A DNA stretch of 64,000 nucleotides. It comes from Trochalopteron elliotii (lineage: Eukaryota > Chordata > Aves > Passeriformes > Leiothrichidae). The notes beneath the pieces are model-generated. The model saw only the letters and a program-made list of their open reading frames with translations, had not been told where the DNA came from and did no database searches. Positions 26,901-41,407 of this stretch are shown here, piece by piece; position 1 is the stretch's first letter, and every line of letters begins with the position of its first letter. The position numbers and the translations under genes are program-made. The stretch spans positions 4,035,691 through 4,099,690 of the forward strand of contig JANPWX010000215.1 in assembly GCA_024734555.1 (NCBI GenBank), in the 5' to 3' direction.

Positions 26901-29900
26901 AACTCAGTGACACATGAACTACATTAATTCCTAAGGCCACTTTCAGACTGCGTGAAATTGGGACCAAACTGGCCTGTGGCCCTGCACTGTTTCCATATGG
27001 CACAAGAGAGCTCAGTCCCAAACACAGGAAACTTTGCATCTGCAGTACTGCTGGCAACATCCCTGAGCTGGTATAAGCCAACAGAGCTGCCAAACCCAAG
27101 CTGGCTCACACAGACCTCACCACACATGCTTCTGCTTCCAAAACTGGCTCATTGTATCTCCATTCATGGTCTAGGCATAACATTTGGCATGTAAAATCAA
27201 AAGAATTGAGCTGTGAGTTTTGTCTTATATACAGGCCAAAGAAGGGCACACTTTTAAGATGTATGGCTCATTCTGCAGTAGTTCTTTCTGGTTAGCACAA
27301 ACCTCCCCCCTACTCCGAAAAGCACAAAGCCTTTCTGAATTCCACCTGGCAGCCTTGCAATGAACTGAATGAACAGACACTTCTTCATTCAGACACTTAA
27401 ATATTAGTGCACAGTAGAGACAATAATACAACAAGGCAGTATTGTAGCTAAAGGGACTTTTGTCCCTGATAATTGTGGGGTGTTAAGTGAAGAACACAAT
27501 CATTCAGCTAGTCCACATCTATTCAGTTACAACAACAAGCATTTTTTAACCTTTGCAAGGGATTTCCATGTTGGTTTTTGTGGTTATAAATCAATAACAA
27601 AAATTATTTCCATATTAGTAAAAGAGAGTATATACTGAGTTTCAGGTATTTGAATTTTATTTGTTCTAATTTGAGAAGCATTGACTTGCTATTTATGTCA
27701 GGAATGCACAAGTATTTGGCCCAGCTCTCAGACGAGGTTCAGACATGAACTTAAAAATGAATAAAACAAAGAAAGCCTGTCCTCATTAAAATTACAAGTA
27801 CTTGCTAATGTCACCATAGTTCTAAAAATCTTTTTTGCGCTTTGAATTACCATAGCACCAAACACAAATTCTGTGAGTCTAAAGCAAGTGCCTGGGTCTT
27901 ATACTGACACTTCTCTACTCAAGAGTACTTGTCTTCCCATTTCTAATAATTTTGAGCCAGACCTCAAGTAGGTTTGCTTTCAAGATCATAGAGAAAATGC
28001 ATCATACACCCTTCCTGAATGTGAAGTGGATATTCAACAGATAATTAAACTGAATTTCTTTAAATGTTCACTTCACAGCCTTCAAGCCATTCTACTTCAA
28101 ACACAGTCAAGCACTAACCTCAGCAGGTCCAGGAAATGCTTTTCTTTACCCCATTTTTGCAGATTTTGTTAAATAAATCAGTTAAGTATCCGTACATGAG
28201 TGACCAAACTCTTAAAATACTGCTTCATAGCAAAACAGACATTGAAACAAATACCACTAACTGGTCAGTTTTCTTTTGCAGACAAAATACTGGAAGAAAA
28301 AACAACCTTCTCATCTATGACTTCCTTAAAACAATGTTAAAATGTCCAGGAATGTCCCTGTCACTTCAGGGGAAGTGACAGATTCCTGTCACTTAGAAGC
28401 AAGCTCATCCATTGATCTGGTGAAACTGAACCCACTTCCAGATGCTTTTAGAAACAACAGGTGTCTTTTATTACCTATTACCTATTTTACCCTATTATGA
28501 CCCATTTTAAATGGCACAAAACAAAAACATTTACAAAAAGGTTCTAAGTCTTGTGTTCATTTTTTTGCTTAACTGCCTGGACCACAACATGCATTCAAGA
28601 ATTAAAGATTCAATGGTGACTGAAAAAAGGTAGAAAATGAAGTGCATGAGGAAGGTCAGCATAACAAGACATCACAAGTGTTTTCAGTATATCCAAGGTG
28701 TACTAACCCACCTTTTCACTAAACAGTGACCTATTATTCTCAGTTTATCATACTTCCACTCTAACAAGAAGTTGTTTAGATGTGTGGGTTCAGTGAATCC
28801 ATAACCAGGGTGAGCTTTAAGATCAGACAACACAATCAGTTCATGAACTGCTGAACACAAAAAGTATTAATGACATATTTTATTACGAAATGTGAATTTT
28901 TAGATCACAAAAGCTGACACATAACAACTTGGCCAACACAAGGCAGTATAGCTTATTTTTACTGAATATTCATAAATAATTAAAATCTTCATTTTATTTA
29001 TAATAAGGTAATATTAGGTAGTAAAATCCAAACAGAACCCAATAAAATTTTCATAAAGATTAGGGAAGGAGATGGAGCTTTTATCACAAGCAACAAATTA
29101 TCCAGCTTACAGATATGCAAAACACAGTGCAGCATTCACTTGAGACCAACACTCCCCACCTACAGCACAACACACCAAGAACAAATTACCAAAGAGCCAA
29201 AAGCTCCAAAAGAGCATGAAAACCAATATGTGTCGTTGATTTGGTCATTTTGTGCAGCCAGTGTTGAAACAGAAAAATGCCAAATAGCTGCAAATCTCAA
29301 CAAATTGAATGACAGGGACTGGAAAGAAAAAAACTATGTAGTGGCACAAAATCCTTACAAAAATGTCAGAACTACAATTCCTTTTGTTTTAGAACTGTGG
29401 TAACAAGCTCAGACAACCACAGATCCTCCAGGCTGGCGCACTAAAAAAAGTATGCTATGTCTTTGGCATACTTACCTTGTCCCCAGTAAGCCCCAAGTAT
29501 TAATGTAGACCCAAAAAGTCCACTCAAACAGCCAGTCTGGAACCCTCAACTTCAAGAGAGTGGGAATGACAGACTAAAACTTTACAGTGTCTAGCCATAA
29601 ATGAGCAAAGCCTTCCATTTCTCTAACGTGACTTATTTTCACTTTTTAATTACACCAAAAATACTTTTCTTCTCCATTCATAGCCTGTAAGCCCTGAAAT
29701 TAATTTTCCCTACACTATCTTCTCAGCCGTCTAGTAGCATTAAGTAAGTGTGTATTTTATGTTTTACTTATTTAACATTTTAATCATCCCAACTAACAAT
29801 ACAATGTTTTGGTATTACTTAGGAATAGGCCTGGTATGAGACATAGAAAAGCAAGCCTTTGAGTGCTAAATTTAAAAGAATGTTCCTATTCTTAAGCTTT

Positions 29901-32900
29901 TCTATGTTTTCTCAATATTCATAGTTTATGAATTTTAATTCTTTATTCAGATTTGTTTTCAACTCTGACAAGCAAAATAGAACTGAAGCAAGACTCACAA
30001 ATAATTTAGCCACCCTGCATTAGAAAAAATAAACTTGGCTTGCATATATACACTGAAAATAGAAGTACATTAGAAATACATTTTCATAATTTCAAAGCAG
30101 CTAACTTATTTGAAACTGTATATGCTGGAGATGGTGGGGCTTGTCACACTTAGTAGGACAACTAGATCCATCTTGGAACACCATTAAAGTCAGTTTTATA
30201 ATTGTGAACTTGGAAAACATACAAGCAATTTTATCTTGCTTTTCCATGAAGACAAGGATTGCATTAGGACACTGTTGAACTATGTAACAATAACAATCGA
30301 TGTTAATTTAGACAAGCTAGGTATCTAACAGTTTACAAATATGTCCTGGAATGGTTTTTGTTGGGTGAAAGACTATTTGCATGTTTCCAAACACTACCAT
30401 CTCATAAGGTTTTCAGTCTAAATTAGGTCTGGCTATGAACCAGCAAAAGAAGCTCAGAATAACTATGATTAATTTCTTCTCATTTTATTCCATGAAACTG
30501 TTTCCACATGTTACTACAGATCAAACTACTTTCCAGGAAGGGCATTCACACCCATCCACAATATGAAAAAAATACAGAAATAAACACAGCATCTCTGATG
30601 CATGAAACAGGTAGAAACCTGCATTTCTATTCAGACATTTGCATTCAAACTAATTCTATCTACAGTAATCAACCTACTTCAGCCACACTCAGTAATTACC
30701 ATTAAAGTTAGAACTGTCTCTACTGAAAGATTTCTTATTTCAAATTTAGCAAACAGAACCTTCAAAGCAAAATTCAAAAACTTAATTATCAGATTAAAAT
30801 ATTTCACATATTTAAGAGGATGTTCTTTTCAGATTTCTTCTACAACTAATAAAACAAAAGCATATAAGCATTTTTGTAAAATAAAGCAATTAGAGAATTA
30901 CTTCTAATGCACATTTAAGGCATAGCATTAAAATACCATATCTTAACCTTATCTTCTTATGTTTCTTTTTTTTTTGCTTTTTATTTTCTGTATTTTGGAC
31001 TACTTTTTTTCTATAACCAAAAGTCTTAATCTATGAGAAGTTTTCTGATTCCAGTGCAGAAGTGGAAGAATTAGGGTATTTCCTCTTCCAATCTACAGAA
31101 ATCCTAGCAAAACAACTCTATTTCAGTGGACAAGATGGAGGCAGAAACAAAGTCATGACACAAACCATAAGCCACCACACCTATACAGAAGTGCAGTTGA
31201 AAACAATTCAACTATGCGAGCAAAGTTTTCTAAACTTAGGTGTGAACACTTGTTCAAGTCCAAACTAGCTAAGCTTCCAAACTGAACTAATACAAGCCTG
31301 CACATAGTCCTCAGAGTTCATAACCTCATTCTGCACCCAGAACTCATCTACTTTCTGGATAGCAAGGCAAGGCAGCAGTTTGGTTGCATGGTTTCAACTC
31401 AGACCTGTCACCATGTGTCCCCATAACTCACTCTGTAAATGTCGTGTCCAAAAGACCCCCCAAACCAGCTGCACACTTCTCTTGAAGGACCAGATACAGC
31501 ATGGAGTCAGTCAGGACTACAGGACAAGCAACATGACTCAGTAAAGAACAGCACACCACAATAAAGGTAGAGGTACCATCATTAGCATGCAGAAACATAA
31601 ATTTGAGTCCAGGGCATAGCATACTTTCACCCACACTCACACCCAGACTCTCCCATGTAGCATAGACATAACTTCAGTGACTGTGCTGTGGTGGGGCCAG
31701 GATTCCTTCTGCCTATTCCTTCTACTGACAAACAAGCATGATCTGCAACGTGAACTGCGTATCCATTAGAAATTAAGTCTGAAGAAAAAGGATTACCTTC
31801 TTTCTGCAAGGGTATCTTCCGCCTGTATATTCTTTAACAAAAAGAATAATTCTTAAATTACTTTATTTTGATATTTGTTGGGGAAAAAAACCAAAAAACA
31901 AAATTCATAATCCTTACGGCTATGGCATGTCTGATTCTCATTAGTGAGCGCCAGAATTTCTTTTATGCAGGCAATATCACCAGCCAGTGCAATTTCAGCT
32001 ATCTTGACACATTTGCACTGGCAGCTTTTAATTGCCCAAGGACAGAACTGGTTGAAATGTTAAACAAGCCTAGTCTTACATAGATATTAAAGCTAATCAT
32101 CAGCTAGACAAAAAGAAGGTTAATTAGAACACATGTAGGGAGTATTGAACACTAGGAAAAAAAGGCTTGTATGCTAAACTTCACCTAATTTCCTTAATGT
32201 CTGTTTACCCAGCTGGCTAGAAGCAACAGTCAAACTCACTAAAATCGGGCACATGTTAATCTTAAACCAACACCAGGAAGGAAGAAGTTATAATTGTGTT
32301 TATTCCTAGCTGAAAGAGCGGGGATGTTTAATCAGAAATTTAATACACACTTTGATCCAATGTTAATGAGCTGACTCTGTGTTGTACATTGAAATTACTT
32401 CAAAGACATAAGATGCCTTAAACAAATGTAATGTATATTTATGACATTGTTTAAGAAAAATAAAACATTTCTTCTAATGAGGTCACCTTTATCAGAATAC
32501 ACTATCTGAGTAACTGGGGATAGCACATGTACATCAAGACATGTCAGAACCCCAATTAGCTAGAGCAAACTAAGGAAGATAAGCAACTGTTGCTCAAAAA
32601 TTAAGATTGCACATGTTCTTTTTCACTTTACATAATTTCTGTTCTTTTGTATTTAAAGCATTTACTTCTAAGTATCAGTAAATACTGTTTTGGTCTTATC
32701 AACCACATGCTAAATTCTAAATGTTATTCTGTGAAACAAATAAGATTTCTCAGAGAAAATAGGAAAGATTCCCCTCAAAAAGACAGAATAATAGGAATAT
32801 ATAAATGAAAAAAAATGTATAGATGTTTAAAGTAGAGGAAAGAAGCAGAACTAGATATACCACAGGCTGCAATTTTTCAACACACAGCACTGAAAACAAG

Positions 32901-35900
32901 CTCAAAAATGTACCGTAACTGGAAAAGAATCAAAACCAAGTACATATGCACTAAGGAAAAGAGAAGAGCAGTACTGCAAACAATGATACAACATTTATTT
33001 GATTTCATATTAAAATTGTTTTTTTAAAAAAAGATTGAAAGTAAGTCTTAAGAATGTCATTTATTTTGTTCTTGCATCCTGAACTACTGACATAAATTTT
33101 TAAAACAATAAAGCATCAAATTACAAAAGTTCACAGGATTAAATCAGTATTTAATGTGTCATACAAATTATATAGCATTTCTTCGAGTGCATTCTTTATC
33201 TGTGCATTCCTTGTGAGAATTCAAGAATGGTCAAGGAAGTTAGTGTTTTCTCTAGATACAACAGTACATTACATAAAATATGTTTTGTCATATTATTAGC
33301 CAAAATAATAAGACATAATACCTTAATCAATATATTTAACTTCTTTTTTGTCACAGTGCAATAACTGGAAACGTTTAACAACATGCCCTCATTTAACAAG
33401 ATTTTTTTTCTTCTAGATACATTTTTTAAAAATATTTTAAAGTTTGGTATAGGGTCTGTATAATGCTACTAAAGATCTATATTAAGTATATGATACACAC
33501 CATACATGGCATCCCTCACCTAAGGAGCAGCACGTGCTGGTGGAGAGTTTCAAGACTTTCTTCTGACCTATTTATTCTTTTTAGTTGTCAGCAATAGTTG
33601 TACATTATGCACAATTACAAGGGATTCTATAAGATGTATAATTCGGTCTAAGCAATTCAAATATTTCAAAGCAAATCACATGGCCAGTAACCCACTATCA
33701 GTTTTCAATATTTTTGGAAGCATTTAAATCATACTTACAGCTTTATATTTTGGCATCCATTCAACATAACTGACAAGAAGATGAGCTACCAGCACTTTCT
33801 TGTTCTAACTCATGCTATATTGCAAATCTAGGTGGCAAAATTTAAACAAAACCTCTGCTCTAAAAATTAATGAAGCATGAAAACAATAACTTTTGCCACT
33901 AAAATTAACAAGACTTTATTCTACTTTGACTGCATAGTATTACCTTGCTAACAAGTAATGAGGCACAACTTACAGTCAGCAAGACATCTTTCATACCCCA
34001 AATACTGATTTACATTGCAAAAAGCTATCAGTGAGCGTGCACTCTGCCACAAAGGATTTTGCATATTACAGTAAATCAATATAAGGATGAGTTAGCACTT
34101 GTATTCAGTGGACCAGAAATTTTGATGCAACTTCCACAGGAGTTAAAATTGTTTTTAGGGGGTTTATACTTTAAGAAGGATATTTTTCTTCTAGACAGCA
34201 TGCATCATTACAAAATCAACATCGTGATGTGAAGGCTACTGATCCACTGCATATCATTTAACACATGATTTGCATCATTTTACAAAGAAGAAAAAACATC
34301 TCAATGTGTTGTAGGAAGACTCTTGCACAATTTAATCAACCAAATGCAAAAGTGCAAGGTTTAATTAATAACTTTTCCCACACCTACAGTCCTGAGCAAC
34401 CAAACCCCACGGGCACTAAAGATTGTGGTCACACAGTGCCCTAAGCAACTCTGCACTTGCTTATCAGATGTCTTTGCCTTATGAACTTGCGCAGCTGCTT
34501 CTCTCACAACTGCCTTTGCCTCTCCTTGTAGGAAATCTCAGACTCAAGTTTCTTTCTGTTACAGTCTATTAAATTCAAAATTTCAAGTCATCTCTTTATA
34601 CAGTCTTCATCTAACACTTTCTGTTATCAAGGGCCTTGTAAAATGGATCATTACTCATTACACCACACCATGTCAGTTTGGCTCAAACAGTGACTTTAAT
34701 ACACATATGTGCAGATTTGATACTTCATGAATTCTCTCCTACATGCTCCCGGGCTCCTCAAGACAGTTTTAGTTCTTTCTGTACTACAGCTCACTTACTT
34801 CTTGGAAACAGGAGGATAAGCACAGAACCAGTCCAGCAAACTATTTATTACAGCATATGAAACTGGCCAAGTTGGTTTTCAGAAGCTTCACCTAACCTGC
34901 AGGGCTGGTGGTGTCCTTGCCACAACCACCCAGATTACAAACTCAGCCAAAATGCAGTTGAGAATATCTCTGCTTGAAAACTCATGTAATCTTTCTTTCC
35001 AACGCAATATTTGGTGAAAAGGAGTAAAATTTACATGCTTAATCCTTAAGTCAGAGAGGTATGGCTAAGAGTCTCTTCCAGATCTTCCCATGTAGGAGTT
35101 GCTAGAATGATCCAAGGCCTTTATTCAGCAGCTTCTCATGCATGCTGGACAAGATTTCCCTTATTTTATAATTTTTATACTTTATAATCTTTATACTTTT
35201 TATCTGCTGCAGGAAGGACAAATCTGAGTGCTAAATAGACTTATCTTTGCTAAAGGCTGCTTCATTTCCCAAACATATAGATTTTAACTAGCCTCAAATA
35301 AACAGCAGTATCATATATGTAGTTTCTCTAAATTTAAAGGGGTACATTTTACAGACATTACATAAAAATGACCCCAACAACCACTTAGGTACAGGAAACT
35401 ATGCTCAAAATTTATTTTCAGAATAAACTAACCCTATAACCCTATTAAAGAAAAAAAAAAAGGAAGGCAAAAAAAATGTGTGTAGACTTCCAGAAACTAA
35501 AAAGTGGTGGATTAAGCCACTTTTTAAAAACACTAGTTGTGTTAGTACTAGGCTGCTCCTGTTAGTAGAACACACAAATTGTGGCAAGAAAAAAAGGACA
35601 TTATAATTTAAGTTTCTGTCTATGATTTATGTACTTCATTTGGGTGAGTTGCATCCTTCGTAATACATACAGCGAATCATCTAAGGCACTTAAACTGAGA
35701 CTGGGAAATGACAGAGCTGTTTTTCCCCTTACCAATGCCCTCCCACCATCAAATATTACGCCTTGTTAGGACTAAGACTACAAGTATTTACCAACAATGC
35801 ATTAGTTTTCCATTCAACACAGAAAACAACAACTTGGCTGAGAACGTTTTAATTTCTATGGGACCAAAAATGCCATAAGCTATGGAAACATCACTATGCC

Positions 35901-36024
35901 TTCGACAGTTATCCATTAAAAGGAAAAATGTACTGCACAACTGGTTTTTGTACAACAGCAAAACCACACATAATTTCATCACACATTCAGGGCTGCTAAG
36001 GAGATCCTGATCTTTAAAATAATG

Positions 36025-37275
36025 TAGAATCATAAAACAGTTTGGGTTGCAAGGGACCTTTAAGGGTCATGCAGTCCAACCCTGCTGCAATGAGCACAGA
36101 CGTCTTAAACTCTGAGTGAGATCGGGTTGCTCAGTCTTGTTCAATTGGACCTTGACTGTTTCAAGGGATGGGGCACCCATCATCTCTTTGGAAAAACTTT
36201 TGTGTTTCACCACCCTCACTGTAAAAAAAAAATTGTCTCTATCTAGTCTGAATCTATTATTTTTTAGTTTTAAATCATTACTACTTGTTCTATTTCAACC
36301 AATCCTGCTAAAAAGTTTGTTCCCATTTTTCATATAAGCCCCCTTCAAGTACTGAAAAGCCACAACAAGGTCTCTCCAGAGCTCTCTTGTCCAGGCTAAT
36401 CGACCCTAACTCTCTCAGCCTTTCATCATAGATGTACAATCCATGTGATCTTTTCAGTGGCCCTCTGCTGGACCTGCTTCAATAGGTCCACATCTTTCTT
36501 CTGCTGAGGGCCCCAGTGCCAGATGCAGTACTCCAGGTAGGTTCTCACAAAAAGTGGAGTAGAGGGACATAAACAGCTCCTGGACCTGCTGGACACACCT
36601 CTCCTGGTCCAGAACACAGCTGGCTTTCTGGCTGTAAGCACATACAGCTCATGACCAGCTTTTCATCCACAAGTACCCCAAGTCCTTTTCTGAAGTGTCC
36701 TCTGAATCCTTTCATCTCCCAGCCTTTATTGATACAGGAGCTTGCACTTGGCCATGTTGAACCTCAGCGTTCACACAGGAGCACTGCTTGAGCTTGTCCA
36801 GGCCCCTATGCATGGCATCCACACCTCAGGCATATCAACCACATCACTCACCTTGGTGTCTTCTATATATTTGCTCAGGGTGCACCTGATCCCAATGTGC
36901 CTGCATCAATGAAGAAGGTATTAAAGAGTACTGGTCCCATTATGGACCCCTGAGGGACACCACTTGTCACTGATCTCCAGCTGGACATTAACCATTATCC
37001 TCTCGATGCAGCCATCCAACCAATTCTTCCTCCACTGAACAGCTTATCCATCAAATCCTTCTTTCTCCAATTTAGAGAGAAGGAGATTGTGGACAACTGT
37101 GGTTATAGGGAAGACTAGAGAGGCAACATCCATAGGTCTTCCTTGCGCCACTGATGTAGTCACTCCATCATGGAAGGCCACAAAGTTGGTTGAGCAGGAC
37201 TTGCCCTTGGTAAAGCCATAATGGTGCTCTCTAATCCCCTCCCTGTCCTCCATGTGCCTTAGTAGGCTAAGAGCA
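36025..37275 (-). repeat. CR1 LINE fragment, longest copy (minus strand)
   Basis: This is the longest CR1 in the window. The 3' end is at 36025 (TAGAATCATAAAACAG on the plus strand is the degenerate tail) and the 5' truncation is near 37275. On the minus strand, pieces of the CR1 reverse transcriptase are readable: GFTKGKSCSTNFVAF and LLLSKLEKEGFDG near 37050-37200, and YLEYCIWHWGPQQKKDVDLL near 36480-36590. The stretch that should carry the DFxKAFD catalytic motif is degraded, and stops and frameshifts separate the pieces, so the copy is dead. It lies in CRPPA intron 2 in sense orientation. Confidence 0.92.
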
Positions 37276-40200
37276 TGTAGGTCTTAAAATGTCATTTTAT
37301 TCTCAAATTGATGAATAACACCCCTACAATTCAATAATAGTTATTTTTACATTGACATTAGTCACTCCCCTAAAGTACAAAACTCATTCCATTCATGCCA
37401 AGATGGTAGTAGTAATAGGTCATCAGTTCTTGATTCTGTTTTTGCACAAGGGTATGACAGGACAATGAGAGCCCTGCAAAGTGCCAAGGATACAATGAAA
37501 GCACAACTTCTGAGAACACAGGCAGAGGATAACTTCATATGACCCAGTGTAGAAACACGAATCAAAAATTATCTTGTCACTGATGCAGCCTTTGCAGCTG
37601 GCTAAAATCAGTCTTTGAATATAACAAAGAGGACAAAGACCGTGTGTTATACAATATTCTATATATGGCAAAACCGTAGGAGATAAGAAAACAAAAAGAT
37701 AATTTTTCCAGAAAAAAAGTACAAAGAAAGGTCAGAGAGAGCAGAACCACTCCAGCATTCTGTCCCCATTCAAGTACACCACACCGGATCATCTTATTTA
37801 TCCACCCAAGTCTTACTTTACTGTCAGTGAAGAAAAAGAGGTGGGTTTTGGTTTGTTAAATGTAACTCAGCAAGCATAGATAGCAAAATAAGTGGGTGAA
37901 ACAACAGGATCCACAGCAGTCCATGTTTTCTGCTCCAGCCTTCTGCTACAGTAAGAGTGATAACGGCAGCACAAGAGGAACAGACTGAGTACAACATGAA
38001 GTGTTTTCTGTCTGGAGGCATTATTTTGCCTCTGTGAGTAGGAGTCCATGAGACTGAGTAGCAGTGTACAGTTGTTTTGGCATGTAAGCTTTGCTCAGGT
38101 CCTTGCTAAAGCTCAGAGTAAAGTAATGATGTTAGACAGCTTCCAGAAACCACCTTTTAAGAATGCCATTTTGACTTAGTCCTTCCAATATGACATACTT
38201 TACTTTCAAATCTAGTTTACGTTAACTAGAGAAAAAAAAAGTCTTTGGATGTGCCTTCTTTTTGTAAACTTTCAATAGCAGAACTGACAAGTTCCCCCCC
38301 ACCTTCCTGATTTCTTTTTCATGCAAGCATTTTTCATTTTAGTTATGTTGTTTAAAATGCAATTTTGGCAATGAGATATTGCTAGAGGCTTTGGACCGAT
38401 GCCTTCTGAAGCTTCCACTTTTCCCAGCTTTTACTGGCTATAAAGAATTTGTTTCTAGAAACATATAATTTTAATTGCAAAATTACCCCCAAAACATAAA
38501 TGGAATTTAATTGGTTACAAAGTAATATTTTGACATAATCAAGGAGTTGTTTGGGGGGTTTAAAGTATAATTTATTAGTTCTGGTTAAGGTATACATTTT
38601 TATTCCCACAGGCAAATAACAAACTGATTAGTAAGCATAATAAAGCAGTTTATTTGTTTGAAAATTGGCAGCCAGAAGAGAAATAACTCACTTGATCAAT
38701 TGCCATTTTAAAGAACATTAAAGCTTCTCATAATTATGTTATCTATAAGGTATGCAGACATATAACAATACAGCATTACCCCTATTAACACAAGTCACTT
38801 AATATGATGTTTCTGCCAGGTTTTGTACCTTTCTACATAATGCAAGAGGAAGTAATTACTTTTTGTACTGAAAGATTGAAGAACTGACATCTTTTTAGAT
38901 ATGGAAAGAATTTGACTGTAGGAAGAACTAAACATGATAGTTGCTCTGGATCAATTTTTTTCTGATATTCAAAACCATGCATACCAGTTTTTAGAAAGTC
39001 ATAGCTTTCCACTTATTTCTTCAGAATTCTGTAGCTCTCAGGTGGAAACAGCCACCTGTCTCTGGGAAGGTGGTTTTCCAATTTGTTACATAAAACTAAA
39101 TTCTTCTGATGTTCCTTAATTCAATTACTTTGTCAGGTAATATCAATAGCACCCAGACCTTAGAGACTTCAAGCACACATCTCTCTGATGGCCCAGCCTT
39201 GCTGAAGTCAGTGGATCTCAGCCAACACAGAAAGCCACCACAGAGCACATGATCACCACACACATTTCAGACAAATGTTATGCAATGGAATAGACTATTG
39301 CACATGTACATAATCACCTTTTTGAGATCAAATGATACTTCAGTGATCCAGGAAATATTTACCAGTCAGAAGTTAAGATGAACTAGAATACACTGTCTTG
39401 AGAAGGTCCATGGAGATTGCCTTGGCTCCCCCTACTTTTCTATTTTAAATACCTTACATCCAATTAAAAAGAAAACCAGGAGAAAATACTATACTAAAAT
39501 CACAAAACTTTCAAGAAAAGCGTGAACAAGTTAAAATTCAAATGAAGTATGATATACCTTAACATGCAAAGCCACCACAAACACATTGAGAAAAGTTATT
39601 CTCATTTCAACCCAAAACCAGATGAATTAACTCCATTTTTCTACCACTCTCAAAGAATCACATTTAAAACTGATTTACAAAGAGGATTTATTTTAAAGTC
39701 TTTGGCAGACAATCAATTCTGAAATGCTATTTTGTGCTATATGAGAAAGAATTTTAACAAGATTTTTGACCTAACAGAATTTAAGTTTTAATAACTGGAA
39801 GCCTAGGTTCTAGATCACTGAAAACTATATAGCAGAGTTTCTATTTTATTGCCATTTCTTATTAAGCCCAACTACAAAACTATAGGCCTACTAAGAAGAG
39901 GCTCAATCTATTTAGATTTGCAACAATGTTCTGAGACTTGACATAATTTGATTTTCATAATCAATATTTTAACAAGCTATATATTCCCCTTCTACACTAT
40001 GAAGGTGTAGGAGCACTAAGGAAACACCACGATTCATTCTTTGGACTCATTATTCCACTGTCAAAGTTGTGAACCACCTTTCAAACATCTTTTACCACAT
40101 TTTCTGAAAAAGGCAAGCAGTTGTACATTTTCCTAGTTTTCTAGTACCCAAATAATCTGCTATCACTGATGACTTCTACCTCAAACCATGTCCTAGAAGC

Positions 40201-40999
40201 AGGGAGGCATTATGCATCTTATTAATGGAGAATTCAAAAACAAATTAAAGATAGCAAATTTTGCAAACAAGCCTGTGGCTAAGACATGACTTCTTATATC
40301 TCTGACTTAGGCAGTTCATCTATAACAGTTCCTCCTGTTGCTAGTGCATGCCTCTCCTATCCTTCTACTTGCATAACACAACTTCTACCAACTCTTTCCC
40401 TTCATATATCACTTACTTTCTCAGAAATCTTTTTGGTTTCTGTGAGCAATCCCAGTCCTCAGATGCAGTGTCAAACAGGAGAATATCCAACCTACAGCTG
40501 GAGGCTTCCCACTTACCATGTTTTCCAGCAGTTTGCAATGCTTACAGGTTCTTTTGCTGCTTATTCAGGATTTGCATAGAAGTTTGAGATGAAAGCACAA
40601 AGTTTGCAAGTCAACCAATACAGTACACACACTCTTTGGCTATTATTAGTGATCACTAACAGAACTGCTACAGCATTAAATGATAATTCTGCGTGGAAAA
40701 AAAGGTAAACTATCATTACATAACCTATCTTTCAACTAACAAATTGCTGATTGAATCAATCTCTTGACAGTCTCTATGGCAACAATTATTCCTTGTAGCA
40801 AATAATATCAGCAGCATTTAAAAATGTCAACCTCCCCCACCTGACCTCTCTGCATAATAGGGAATCTGGATCTGTTCTACTCAAAAAACCCTCATCACAC
40901 ATTAATAAAATTACTAGAAAAATCCTGATTTATCAATCATGATTTTAAGCTGTACGGTATAAAGCACATTACAAAGTTGCATTGCTGTATAGTACATAC

Positions 41000-41279
41000 C
41001 CCATGTTCTTTAGCAGCCATAACCACTTTTGAAACAATATCTTCTTCAACAAAAGGCCTCACAGCATCATGGATAATCACTACTTCTGGCTTCTGGAGCA
41101 AATGGCTGGAAAATTCACTCTCTGCAAGTACTTTCAGTCCATTGAATATTGACCGGTGACGAGTTATTCCACCTTCTACCACTGTAACTCTTTTGTGGCC
41201 GTATTTTTCAATGATAGTCTTCATTGTTTCAATGTTTTCAGGAGAGACCACCACAATAATGTCAGATATCCAACTTATC
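41000..41279 (-). CDS. CRPPA: CRPPA exon 2
   Basis: This 280-nt exon supplies the last base of the split Arg codon and 93 full codons. The acceptor is GATTTTTCTAG|GATAAG and the donor is CATGGG|GTATGT, leaving phase 0. The peptide starts [11 protein letters not shown] (a Rossmann-type beta strand), then [17 protein letters not shown], the family motif RHRSIFNGL, and [13 protein letters not shown], in which HDAVRP is the diagnostic IspD signature near the metal/substrate site. It ends at AAKEHG. Open frame continues into both flanking introns, but those extensions (PYSLKS at one end, an FYLV-rich stretch at the other) do not resemble the family and lie beyond good splice sites. A sense-oriented solo LTR begins 135 bp upstream, in intron 1. 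Confidence 0.97.
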
Positions 41280-41407
41280 CTAGAAAAATCAGTGCAAAAC
41301 CAGAGAAAGTAGACAAGAATGACTAAATAAAAGTGGAAGATATATGAAACAAATAAATTCATAACAACAAGAATGCAAGATGGCTAAATAAAGCACCTCT
41401 TGATATA

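Larger units (their letters stand above)
23679..40999 (-). other. CRPPA: CRPPA intron 2
   Basis: The largest intron, about 17.3 kb. It holds a 1.25-kb CR1 copy (36025-37275), an A16 tract (23888-23903) and a small hairpin (28358-28381). The rest is AT-rich with only short frames; I find no exon, RNA gene or further repeat I can support. No alternative exon with family resemblance was seen. Confidence 0.85.

Noticed and set aside
26896..27194. Overlapping frames of 67-80 codons on both strands
   Set aside because: Mutually shadowing frames with no family match or splice evidence.
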